A stretch of 37,901 nucleotides of DNA from Gemmatimonadota bacterium (lineage in GTDB: Bacteria > Gemmatimonadota > Gemmatimonadetes > Gemmatimonadales > Gemmatimonadaceae), in NCBI GenBank assembly GCA_031127085.1, contig JARIEY010000010.1, forward strand, positions 1 through 37,901, in the 5' to 3' direction. Shown here in pieces: positions 16,361 through 26,000 of this stretch (positions are counted from its first letter, which is position 1; each line of letters starts with the position of its first letter). The position numbers and the translations under genes are program-made. The notes under the pieces were generated by a model. The model saw nothing but the letters and a program-made list of their open reading frames with translations, did not search any database and was not told the origin of the DNA.

Positions 16361-18190
16361 TCAGGCGCTGGTTTCGCGGAGCACTTGTTCGAGCGGCACG
16401 ACGCCCTTCAGGACCTTGAGCCAGCCGTCCATGCGGAGCGTCAGCATCCCGTCCTCGATGCCGCCTTCCCTGATTTCGGCCGCGCCGACGTTCTGCAGGA
16501 TGAGGCGGCGCAGGCGCGGGGTCATGAACATCACCTCGTACAGGCCCTGACGTCCCTTCATGCCGTTGCCGCCGCACGCGTCGCAGCCCTTGCCGCGCCA
16601 GCACGGCACCGACGCGATCTTCGTGTCGAGCGTCAAATCGGTGAGGAACGGCGCGGCGTCCTTGGAGGCATTCCGCACGGCGTCGCGCAGGGCCTCCGCG
16701 GTGAACCGCAGGTCGCGGTACGTGGTGTCGCGCGTGATCTTGGCGGTCTGCATCTCCTCGTCGCTCATGATGTAGTGCTCCTTGCAGCTGCCGCAGACGC
16801 GGCGCACGAGGCGCTGAGCGAGAATGAGGTTGAGCGCCGAGCTCACATTGAACGGTTCGAGCCCCATATCGAGCAGACGGGTGACCGTCTCGGGGGCCGA
16901 GTTGGTGTGCAGCGTAGAGAGCACCAAGTGGCCGGTGAGCGCCGCCTTGATGGCGATGCCGCCGGTCTCGAGATCGCGGATCTCGCCCACCATGATGATG
17001 TTGGGGTCCTGCCGCAGGAACGCCTTGAGCGCCGCGGCGAAGGTCATCCCGATTTCATTGCGCACAAGCACCTGATTGATGCCGAAGATGTTGTACTCCA
17101 CCGGATCTTCGGCCGTCATGATGTTCGTGTCGATGCTGTTCACCTTAGACAGCGCCGAGTAGAGCGTGGTCGTCTTGCCCGAGCCCGTGGGGCCGGTGAC
17201 GAGCACCATCCCGTACGGGTTGCTGACCGCTTCCATCAGCTCGCGCTCGGCGCGCGGTTCGATGCCGAACTTCTCGAGGTCGAGCGTCAGGTTGCCCTTG
17301 TCGAGAATACGGAGCACGACCTTTTCGCCGAAAATCGTGGGCAACGTCGACACGCGGTAGTCGATGACCTTCTTGCCCATCTTCAGCTTGATGCGCCCGT
17401 CCTGCGGGACGCGCCGTTCGGCGATATTGAGCGCCGACATGATCTTGAAGCGCGAAATCAGCGCCGCCTGCATCTTCTTGGGCGGCTTCATGATTTCCTG
17501 CAGCGCGCCGTCGATGCGGTAGCGCACGCGCAGTTCGTGCTCGAAGCACTCAAAGTGGATGTCGGAGGCGCCGCGCTTCACCGCGTCGGTGAGGATGGCA
17601 TTGAGCAGCTTCACCACCGGCGCGTCGTCGACCAACTGCGCCTGCCCGGCGGCGGCTTCCTCGTCCGACGAGTCCACCACCTCGACGTCGGCTTCGGCGT
17701 CCAGTCCCTCGATCTCCTCGAGGAGCGCACCCATCTGCACGTCGGTGGACTCGTAGTGCTTCTCGATGGCGTTCTTGAGCGTGAACTCGCCCGCGATGAC
17801 CGGGAAGATGTCGTAGCGCGTGATGAACTTGAGATCGTCCACCACCCCCATGTTCGTGGGGTCGGCCATCGCCACCGTCAGCGTGCGCCCGTCACGCTTG
17901 AGCGGGAGCACGAGGTGCTTCACCGCAAGGTCGGCCGGGACCAGCTTCACGATGCGCGGATCGACCTCGAACTTGGAGAGGTCCACCGCCGGCATCTTGT
18001 ACTGCCGAGCCAGCACCTTGGTCAGTTCGAGTTCAGGGACGAACCCCAGTTTGACGAGGTTGTAGCCGACGCGCGTCCCGCTCTGTTTCTGTTCGGCGAG
18101 CGCCTTCTCCAACTGCTCCTTGGTGATGATGCCCTCGCGCAGGAGGAGATCACCCAGACGTTCGGAACCGGTGGATGCAGGATTAGCCAT
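16361..18190 (-). CDS. pilB: Type IV pilus assembly ATPase PilB
   Basis: About 609 residues from ATG 18190. The frame extends to 18259, but the extra residues do not look like protein and the family starts near GSERLGDLLLREGIITKEQL. An N-terminal MshEN-type domain, a low-complexity acidic linker (SSDEEAAAG), then the T2SSE ATPase domain follow: Walker A GPTGSGKTTTLY, TAEDPVEY, Walker B IIMVGEIRD and the LVLSTLHTNSA His box. The GspE/PilB zinc site is present as CGSC and, further on, CDAC. It powers pilus extension. It is first in the pilB-pilT-pilC run and follows the comEA-like gene by about 100 nt. Confidence 0.94.
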   Translation of the reverse strand: MANPASTGSERLGDLLLREGIITKEQLEKALAEQKQSGTRVGYNLVKLGFVPELELTKVLARQYKMPAVDLSKFEVDPRIVKLVPADLAVKHLVLPLKRDGRTLTVAMADPTNMGVVDDLKFITRYDIFPVIAGEFTLKNAIEKHYESTDVQMGALLEEIEGLDAEADVEVVDSSDEEAAAGQAQLVDDAPVVKLLNAILTDAVKRGASDIHFECFEHELRVRYRIDGALQEIMKPPKKMQAALISRFKIMSALNIAERRVPQDGRIKLKMGKKVIDYRVSTLPTIFGEKVVLRILDKGNLTLDLEKFGIEPRAERELMEAVSNPYGMVLVTGPTGSGKTTTLYSALSKVNSIDTNIMTAEDPVEYNIFGINQVLVRNEIGMTFAAALKAFLRQDPNIIMVGEIRDLETGGIAIKAALTGHLVLSTLHTNSAPETVTRLLDMGLEPFNVSSALNLILAQRLVRRVCGSCKEHYIMSDEEMQTAKITRDTTYRDLRFTAEALRDAVRNASKDAAPFLTDLTLDTKIASVPCWRGKGCDACGGNGMKGRQGLYEVMFMTPRLRRLILQNVGAAEIREGGIEDGMLTLRMDGWLKVLKGVVPLEQVLRETSA

Positions 18191-18294
18191 TGCCGAAGAG
18201 CGGACGGGAGACGGAAGACGGCGGACGGCAGTTGAAAACCTGACGTCGCCGGTCGGCATCTAATGAGTGAAGGTCGTTCGCGGGCGGGGGGGTG

Positions 18295-18864
18295 TCAAGG
18301 CACCGCCACGCGCCGCCGCCCCTTCCCTTCGGCCGTGGGGGCGCCCTCGCGGGGAACCCCGGAAAAGACCGCACGCTCGCCGAGCGCCCTGACCATGGCG
18401 GGTCCGATTCCGCGCACCCGCTGCAGCCCGTCCATCGACCCAAAGGGCCCAAACGAGTCGCGGTTGGCGACGATGCGGGCGGCGAGGGCCGGACCGATGC
18501 GCGGGAGCGACTCAATGGCGGCAACCCCGGCACGGTCGAGGTCTACCTGCCCTGGCGGGCCGGCTCCGTACGACGCGAGGGGAGGAAGCGCCCGTGGCGG
18601 CGGCGCGGGCGGCCGCACGGAAGGCGGTGCCTCGGCCCGCTTCTTTTTCGCGTTGCGGCGCTTCAGCGCGGCACGGCCAGAGTCGCGGCTGGGCGAGCTG
18701 GCCACGGCGGAGTCGACCCGAGCAATCTGCGCGGCCAGCTCTGCAGGGGAGCCGGCCAGCACGCGATCACCGCCCCGCACCGCCCGCCAGGCGTTCACGC
18801 CCACGCCCAGCGCGGCCACCGCGGCGAAGAAGAGGAGGGCTTGGCGCTCGGCAGGAGTCGGCAT
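18295..18864 (-). CDS. ComEA-like helix-hairpin-helix DNA-binding protein
   Basis: 189 residues. A single membrane segment near the N-terminus (LLFFAAVAALGVGVNAW, residues 10-26) anchors it with the rest outside. A basic, proline-rich linker follows, then the ComEA helix-hairpin-helix pair: VDLDRAGVAAIESLPRIGPA, then RDSFGPFGSMDGLQRVRGIG. In transformable bacteria ComEA binds incoming double-stranded DNA in the periplasm. It lies directly upstream of pilB on the same strand, so a role in DNA uptake with the pilus is the natural reading. No comEC is in the window. A role in a general secretion pathway cannot be excluded. Confidence 0.8.
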   Translation of the reverse strand: MPTPAERQALLFFAAVAALGVGVNAWRAVRGGDRVLAGSPAELAAQIARVDSAVASSPSRDSGRAALKRRNAKKKRAEAPPSVRPPAPPPRALPPLASYGAGPPGQVDLDRAGVAAIESLPRIGPALAARIVANRDSFGPFGSMDGLQRVRGIGPAMVRALGERAVFSGVPREGAPTAEGKGRRRVAVP

Positions 18865-18942
18865 GCCGAAGCTTGGGCCGGGGAGCCGGCCGGAGCTTCA
18901 CCATTCGTTTTCGGGTGTGGCCGAAACAGTGCAGATGACTTC

Positions 18943-19084
18943 AACCACAAAGCCGCAGAGGGCACGAAGGGTCACGAAGGTACTTTAGGGGGAGCGACCG
19001 TGCGTCGCGCAGGCCGTTCCCCCAGGTTCCTTCACGGCCCTTCGTGCCCTTCCAGCCTTGGTGGTTGCAGTTTGGTGGTTGCAG
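18943..19084. repeat. Palindromic intergenic element, copy A
   Basis: Imperfect palindrome between the glutaminyl cyclase and comEA-like genes. The left arm AACCACAAAG, then GGGCACGAAGGG and TAGGGGGA, is matched in reverse order by TTCCCCCA, CCCTTCGTGCCC and CCTTGGTGGTT. The outermost TTGGTGGTTGCAG is repeated at 19058-19070 and 19072-19084. The central part (18992-19005) is identical over 14 nt to 29348-29361, in the leader of the four-helix-bundle gene. A second copy is at 37369-37530. Confidence 0.8.
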
Positions 19085-19104
19085 TAACGCCGCCAGTCGT
19101 TCCG

Positions 19105-20085
19105 CTACCGCAGCAGCGCCAGCGCCACGTCACCAACGACCTTGAGCGACTGCGCCGAGACTTTGTCCATCGTGTCCTGCAGCGTGTGATGGTACGAGTT
19201 CCCCGGGCCGTAATCGAGGTCAATCACATCGATGACCTTGAGCCCGACGTCGAGCAGCGGGATGTGGTCGTCGGTGATAGGCCCCGCCGAGCGCCGAACG
19301 AAGATGTCGCCGCGTCCCATCGACTCGGCCTTGGCCCAGACGCGCTGCACCACCTCGGGGGCACGCTGCACGGAGTTGTCCTCGACGGCGATGCGCAGGT
19401 CGGCATCGCCAATCATATCGAAGAGCACGCCGAAGACGGGGTTGTACGCCGGGTCGGGGAGATGCTTGGCGAAGTAGGTGGAGCCGAGCAGCACGTCCAC
19501 GAGCGGCGGCCCAAAGCTGCCGTAGTCTTCGCCATCGACGAAGAGCAGATCGACGCCGAGCGTTACCGGCTTCTGCTGCAGCGCATCGGCGAGCGCGACG
19601 AAGAGCCCCACGCCCGACGCCCCATCGTTGGCGCCGTCGATGGGCGTCGCCTGATTGGCCGGATCCGGTTCCATATCCGCAGTGGGACGCGTGTCCCAGT
19701 GCGTGAGATAGAGCACCCGCTCCTTGGCCGCGGGGTTGAACCGGGCAATGATGTTGCGGAGCGGAAGCACACGCCCGTCCTTGGTGGTGTGCGACCACGT
19801 CTGCTCCACGACGGTGGCCCCGCGCTGCTTCATCTGCGCCACAATCCAGTCGCCAGCCTTGCGGTGCCCCTCGCTTCCGGGCACGCGAGGTCCAAACGCC
19901 ACCTGCGCCGCCGTGTATTTGAGCGCCGCTTCGCCATCGAACTCGGTGGTGACCACGGGCACGGGCGGTGGTGCATCGGGCTTCTGCGTGCAGCCACCGA
20001 GCATCCCGACGACGAGGGCCAACGTGCCGCTCGCGCCTGCCATCCATCGCCTGCCCGCGCCCGCCTTCCCTCTGCCGTCTCTCAC
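19105..20085 (-). CDS. Glutaminyl-peptide cyclotransferase-like M28-family lipoprotein
   Basis: 326 residues from GTG 20085, with GGGGGA a few nt upstream. A basic start and hydrophobic segment lead to a lipobox, VGMLGGC (Cys32). The M28/glutaminyl cyclase fold shows HWDTRP, GANDGASG, DGEDYG, FDMIGD and TDDHIPLL, and ends with YHHTLQDT. These order and spacing features are those of bacterial glutaminyl cyclases, which turn the N-terminal Gln of secreted proteins into pyroglutamate, rather than of aminopeptidases, although an M28 peptidase is possible. The start overlaps the sprA stop (GTGA), implying coupled translation. In Bacteroidota, glutaminyl cyclase acts on type IX secretion cargo, which fits this pairing. 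Confidence 0.8.
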   Translation of the reverse strand: MRDGRGKAGAGRRWMAGASGTLALVVGMLGGCTQKPDAPPPVPVVTTEFDGEAALKYTAAQVAFGPRVPGSEGHRKAGDWIVAQMKQRGATVVEQTWSHTTKDGRVLPLRNIIARFNPAAKERVLYLTHWDTRPTADMEPDPANQATPIDGANDGASGVGLFVALADALQQKPVTLGVDLLFVDGEDYGSFGPPLVDVLLGSTYFAKHLPDPAYNPVFGVLFDMIGDADLRIAVEDNSVQRAPEVVQRVWAKAESMGRGDIFVRRSAGPITDDHIPLLDVGLKVIDVIDLDYGPGNSYHHTLQDTMDKVSAQSLKVVGDVALALLR

Positions 20086-23000
20086 CTGATTTCCCCCGCG
20101 AAGAACGACACCTGCAGCACCGCCGTGAAGACGATCTGCGAAAAGCGTCGATTCAAGTTGTTATCGAACGTAATGATGCGCGCGCCATTCACGGAGAACG
20201 TGAGATTCTCCGCGACATCGGCGTCGGCGTTGATATTGAGCGCTTCACGGCCGTTGTCGGCCAGACGGCTGCGCTTGCCGGCCGCCCCCTGGTTCTGCAC
20301 CCACGACTGCGCGCTGGACTGCTGGTAGCTCACGCGCGTGCGCAGGTCGTTCTTCAGGTTCCAGCGTGCCGGCATCTTGATGCCGCGCGACACGTCGGCA
20401 TTGAGGTCGCGCGAGCGCGATTCGGCGATGCTCCCGGGGAGCGAGTCGAGCCGATGCGTGGCGCCGAGGCCGAACGACGTCATCAGTCCGGTGCCCACGT
20501 TCCAGGTGACGCTGCCGTTCACCGGATAGCTCGTGACGCGGCTCACGCGCACGTCCGACGCCGCTCCTTCGAGTTCACTGGGCACCACGCTCGACTGGCG
20601 CGTGTTGAGATAGCGCACGCTGCCGCCGAGGTTGGTGATGACGCGGCTGAGGAGGCGCGGGCGCAGCGTCAGCCGCAGCGACAGGTCAGGGAGCGTGAGC
20701 TGCTCCCCGTCGATGACCGTCTGCGTGTTGTCGAAGCGGCGCGTCCAGTTGCGTGAGTTCACGCGCTGCATCCGCGTGGTCAGCGACAGGCCCAGCGGCA
20801 TACGCAGGCCGGTGCTCACCGTGACCTGCGCGTTGCTGCCGGCGCTGGTGGCGTTCAATCCGTTCTGCGCGCGGAAATGATCGATGCCGCCCCATCCCAT
20901 CTGGTATCCTGCCCCAGGCGTGAACGGGGCGCCGTCGAACGCCGACACCAGCGACCGGCTTGCCTGGATGTCCACGGGCTGCAGGATCTGCACGAGCGCC
21001 GGCGTGATGACCGAATCGCGCAAATAGGCGCGCAGCGCGGCGGGGAGATCGATGTTGGCCCCAAGCGTGATGGTCTGCGTGTTGTTGACGCGCCGCGGCA
21101 GATGGTAGCCGCCGGTGGTGTCGGCGTCGCGCACGAGTGTGCGCGAGCTCGGGTCGCGCTGCATCGTGTATGCGCTCGACAGGTCGATGCGCGGACGCAT
21201 CCAGAACGCGACGGTGGGGGTGAAGCCAAGCGCCGCGTTCATCTGCCGCTCGCGCTCGAGCCCGACGTCCATTCCGAGGAGCCGGCTGCGCTCAGAGGTG
21301 GCGACGATGGCCGTGGGCGAACTATCGCCGTACTGCCGCAGGTCTCGCGTGGACGTGAAATCCCAGCGCGCATTGAGCGCGTCGAAGGGGCGCAGTTCCA
21401 CGCCGGCGACATTGCGCCAGACGTGCGTCTGGCCGCGCACCAGGCGGCCGGTGTCGGCGAGCGCGTCGGCCGGTTTGAGGAAGGCCAGGCGTTCGTCCTC
21501 GGCGCGCGCCAGCGCACTGCTGAAGCGCACGCTCGACGGATTCAACCGCACCTGCGCGTTGCGCAGCGCCTGCACCCATTCGGCGTTCTGCAGCCAGATG
21601 GGGAGCGCGCCAATGGCGCCATCCATCCACGCGGGCATCGGCCGCAGTCGCGCCTGCGACGCCAGGTTGTAATCGAGCCCGGCGTTGAAGTTGCGGTTCT
21701 TTCCTTCCTGATACTCCGATCGCGTGGTGGCCGAGCCGTAGTTGGCCGTGGCACCGAGGTTGTTGACGAGCGGAGCCAACCAGCTGTCGCGCATCGGCGC
21801 AGTGCGACGCAGCGCGATGCCGACGCTTGTCGCGCCGCTCTTGGGCGTGCGCAGACCGCGGATACCGTCGCCGCGCAGGTCGGAGCGTGACACGAAGAGC
21901 GGATTGTTGGCGCCGCTGGAGTGGTTCACCGTGAGCGGGATGGCATACCCGAGTCCGGCCGGCAGCAGCTTGTCGAGGCGCAGCGACGTGCCGATGTCGA
22001 ACTGGTTGTCGGAGACATACGTCGCCGTCTCATTCAGCTGCCGGAAGTTGGCGTCTCGATGGCTGAATCCGGCGCGGAAGGTGCCAACGTCGCCGGCCGT
22101 CACGCTGAGACCGACCTGCGCGGCATAGCCGGGTGTGTTGTCCACGTGCGTGAGCCGCATATCGTCGATCCACAGCTCCAGCGTGTCGCTGGGCAGGACG
22201 CGCGTTGCGCCGAGGCCGCCCGAATCGATGCGCACCATCCCGACCGCGAGATCCTGCACGGCAGCCAGGTTGGGCGCACTGACGTTGGGATCGACCGTGT
22301 ACACCATATAGCCGCCCGAACAGGCCGCGTAGCGGTTGATGTTCACGCCGGCGGGCAGGCCGCTGCGCGCGATGAGCACCGAGTCGGCCCCGTGACAGGC
22401 AATGGAATCCGGACTGCTCTGGAGGAACGCGTTCTGCAGTTGCGCGCGCAACGCAAAGAACTTGTTGAAGTCGACGCGAACCTCGGGGAGCCAGGCCGCC
22501 TGTCCGGCGCCGGCGCCGACCGGCGTGCGATAGAGATAGAAGTTGTCGGCGTCGCGTCCAAGCCGGACGAAGAAGTTCATCTCGCCGTCCTGCCCCCAGC
22601 CATTGCCGCGCCCGCGCGCCCAGACACGGAGTTCGCGGTACTGCATGAAGTTCCTGCTCCCTTCGGCGAAGCGCTGGTACGCCTCGGCGCGCTGGAACGG
22701 CTGCAGCTGCTGCGCGGTGAGGCGCATCGAGCGTTCGTTGATCTGGACGCGCTGGTTCTCGAGCCCTGTGATGATCTGATCGGGCGCGTCGTTCACACCG
22801 GGCGGCGAGTCGTAGATGAGGCCGCTTGTCGAGTCGCGGTCCATCGTGCCGATGGTCGAGGCCTGCACCCCGCCGTTGCCGGTGCGGTCGCCGGCGATGC
22901 CGGCGAGCGTGCGATCGGCGCGCTTCAGCCACGAAGCGCCAGTAAGCCGGAACTGGGCGAGCGGCAGCTGCGTGAAGGCCTCGTCGCGCTGCCCCGCCCC

Positions 23001-26000
23001 GCTCACCACCGTCATCCGCAGCGCCCGCACCCGCCGGATACTCGGACCGCCGGCAATGGTGTCGTACGGGGCATCGAACGGCAGCCGAACAAAGACCCAG
23101 CAGAGCGTGTTGTTCTCCGCACCGCCGCCGGTGCTGTCGGCCTGCGTCACCTCGCACTTGCCCACACGGGTGAACGCCTTGGGGTCTGACAGATCCACGA
23201 CATAGCGCAGCAACCGTTCGCTCTCGCGCTGGGCCGACACGAAGTTCAGCGTGTTGTCGACATCAATGTCGTGCTCGTCCAGCCGCCCATTGCGCACGGT
23301 GCAGTTGGTCTTGGCATCGCCGAGCCGGTTGAGCTTCACGTCGCCGCGCTGGCAGATGGGATAGTTGCGCAGCGTTCCCGACGAGTCGGGCGACGTGTAC
23401 ACGAGACTCGGCACGACATCACCCGGCAAGCCGTTGTCGTCACGTTCCTGATTGAAGGCGCGCGAGAAGGCGTCGCGCTCAGAGCGCAGCGAGTCGAGGC
23501 CAACGACCGTGCGTCCGCTGTAGAGCGAGTCGGTGGTGGCGCCGTTGCGCGACACGACGAGGCGCGTGGGGGCGATGGCGACCGCGTTCTCCGAGACGTC
23601 GCCGAAGTCGAGCACGAGCGTGGGATTTCGCTGCCGGTGCGCGGCCGTGGTGTCGATGAGCGTCCAGAACTGGATGTTCTCGATGCGCGAGAGATCGGTC
23701 CCCGAGGCATTGAGCACCGTGCGCACCGAGCGCCAGCGCCGGCCCAACGGGGCGTTGCCCACCTGCCACTGGTAGCGACGCGTGGCGTCGTTGTACGCGC
23801 CGCCCACGCTGAGCGGGTAGAGCGTGAGCCAGAGCATCTGTTCCGGCTGCTGCAGCCCCGAACCGATGATGTTCACCAGCGGATCGATCTGCTGCAGTGT
23901 GAACGTCACGGTCTGACCGGCAGCGCTGAGTCCGTTGTTCTGCCAGGCCAGGGTCGCGGCGCGCGACAGGTCGAGGGCCGAGGCGCCGCCGAGGCGTGAC
24001 GCCAGCAGGCGACCAAGTGCGGGCTGGGAGCTGTTGAGCCAAGCCGGATCGGAGAGGTTCACCAGCGTGCCCCCTTCGCCTTCGAAGCTCTCGAGGTAGG
24101 CCTGCCCTGCGCTGTTCGCCTGCGGCCGGCTGGTGGCGACCTCGGCGTCCAGATGCACGCGCGAGGGGGCCGTCGTCTGCACGAACGGGAGTTTCTGCAG
24201 GGCGCGCGAGAGCGGCGCCGCGTTGAAGTCGAAGGTCCCGCTCACGCCGGCGAGCAGCGACGACTGCGGCTCGTAGCCCAGCGGCGGACGCGTGAAGGTC
24301 GTGCGCTGGTTCTGCGCGATGGCCATCACGTTGATCTCGCCCACGTCGAGCGGGAACTGCGAGGCAAAGCCGAGAATGGACTTCGGCGCCGAGGCGAAGA
24401 GCGGATTCTCCTCGAAGCGCGCGGTGACTTGGCGCGCCACCGGGAAGAGCGTGTCGGGGCGCAGGAAGGTGACGCGTCCCAGGTCGTAGTCGACGCGGTA
24501 GTCGGTGTCGCGCTGCAGCAGGCGCCCATCGAGCGTGAGCCGCTCGGAGTTTGGGCGAATCTGCGTGGCGCCCAACATCAGCGAGCCCGCGTCGCCTCCG
24601 CCCTCGGCGTCGTAGCGCAGGCGAATGCGAAACGTCGACTGCGGATGCTGGGTGGAATACAGGTACTCCCCCGGCGTGGTGTAAATCGCCTCGCTCGACG
24701 GATTGCCCGCCGGCTGCGCGAGGCCGGAGCGCGAGAACGGCCGGAGCGACGGGAAGATGAGGAAGTTGTCGCGCAGGATCTTGGTGCCGGCGGCGCCTCC
24801 CACCGTGACGTTCGGGTCGCCGGTGCGCGGGAAGAGCCGGTTGTCGACGTCGAACGTGGCGTTGTTTCCTGACTGCGAGAGTCCGAAGAGCTGCAACCAG
24901 GTCTCGGACGTCCCGGCGAGCGGCTTTTCCTGGTCGCCCGAGGTGCCGGTGACAATGCGCGCGGTGACCGTGTGGCGGCGCACGTCTTCGCCACCCACGC
25001 GGTAGACGGCGCGGATCTCGCGATCGAAGGCCGCGTCGGTGGGACGGACCTGCGGATCCCAGAGCAGCGACGCGAACTGGTCGCGGTCGGTGTACTCGAA
25101 GTCCGGCGTGCCGCCGGTGGAGGCGATGGTCGTGTCGCGCCCGTTGATGCGCACCGTGTAGGCAACGACGAGCCGCTCGTTGTTCAGGTTGAGCGGGCGG
25201 ACGAGCGCGACCCAGAGGAGCGACGGATCCGTGTAGTAGTCCACACTCTCGCGCAGCAGCTCGTAGATCTGGCCGCGCCGCGAAGCCGGATCACCCAGCA
25301 GTTTGAACTGCGGGCCGTTGGGGTTCGGGGGCTGTCCGCCAATGAGGAGGCGGTACAGGTAGATGCGCGACGGCCGCACGGAATCCGGAAGCGACGCCGC
25401 CAGGCGCTGCAGCTGCGTGCCGTTCAGCAGATCGATATTCGGGAAGTCGCGGAAACGGCGCGGGTCGACGGTGAAGAAGAAGCGCCGGGGCTCGATCTGG
25501 TAGTCTTCGAGTTCGCGGTCCAGCGACTGCACGGTACGATCGCCCACGGTGAAGACGCGGTCCTTGGTGACGTTTCCCTTCTGTTGGGCGACGATCGTGC
25601 GAAAGCGCATCGGCCCCAGCTGGCCCACGGCCTGAAGGCCGTAGTTACCGCTGGGAATGCCGCCGGTGATGAAGCGCGAGGCCGGCGGCTGGAAGGTGAC
25701 GTTGCCGACTTCGAGCTTCTGAATCAGCTCGTCCGTCTTGCCCTGGTAGTAGACCTGGATGTTGTTGGAGGCGTCGAACTCGCGCTTGCTGTCGTAGTCG
25801 ACATTCAGGTGCACGCGGTCGGCGACCACGCCGCCGGTGCGCACGTCAAACTGAAAGTCGAACAGCGGTTGAAACGTGCCCTTGCACTGCGACGCCAGCG
25901 AGAAGAACTCGCTGCTGATGCAGCGTTCATTCTTGGTGCGGTTGACCTTGCTTTCGAGGCGTCCGTTCAGGGCCAGACCGAGGTCCGCGTACTGCCCAAA

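Noticed and set aside
16124-18235. A 703-codon plus-strand open frame opposite pilB
   Set aside because: Shadow of pilB: Arg/His/Asp-rich composition with no recognisable motif, whereas the minus strand has all PilB motifs.
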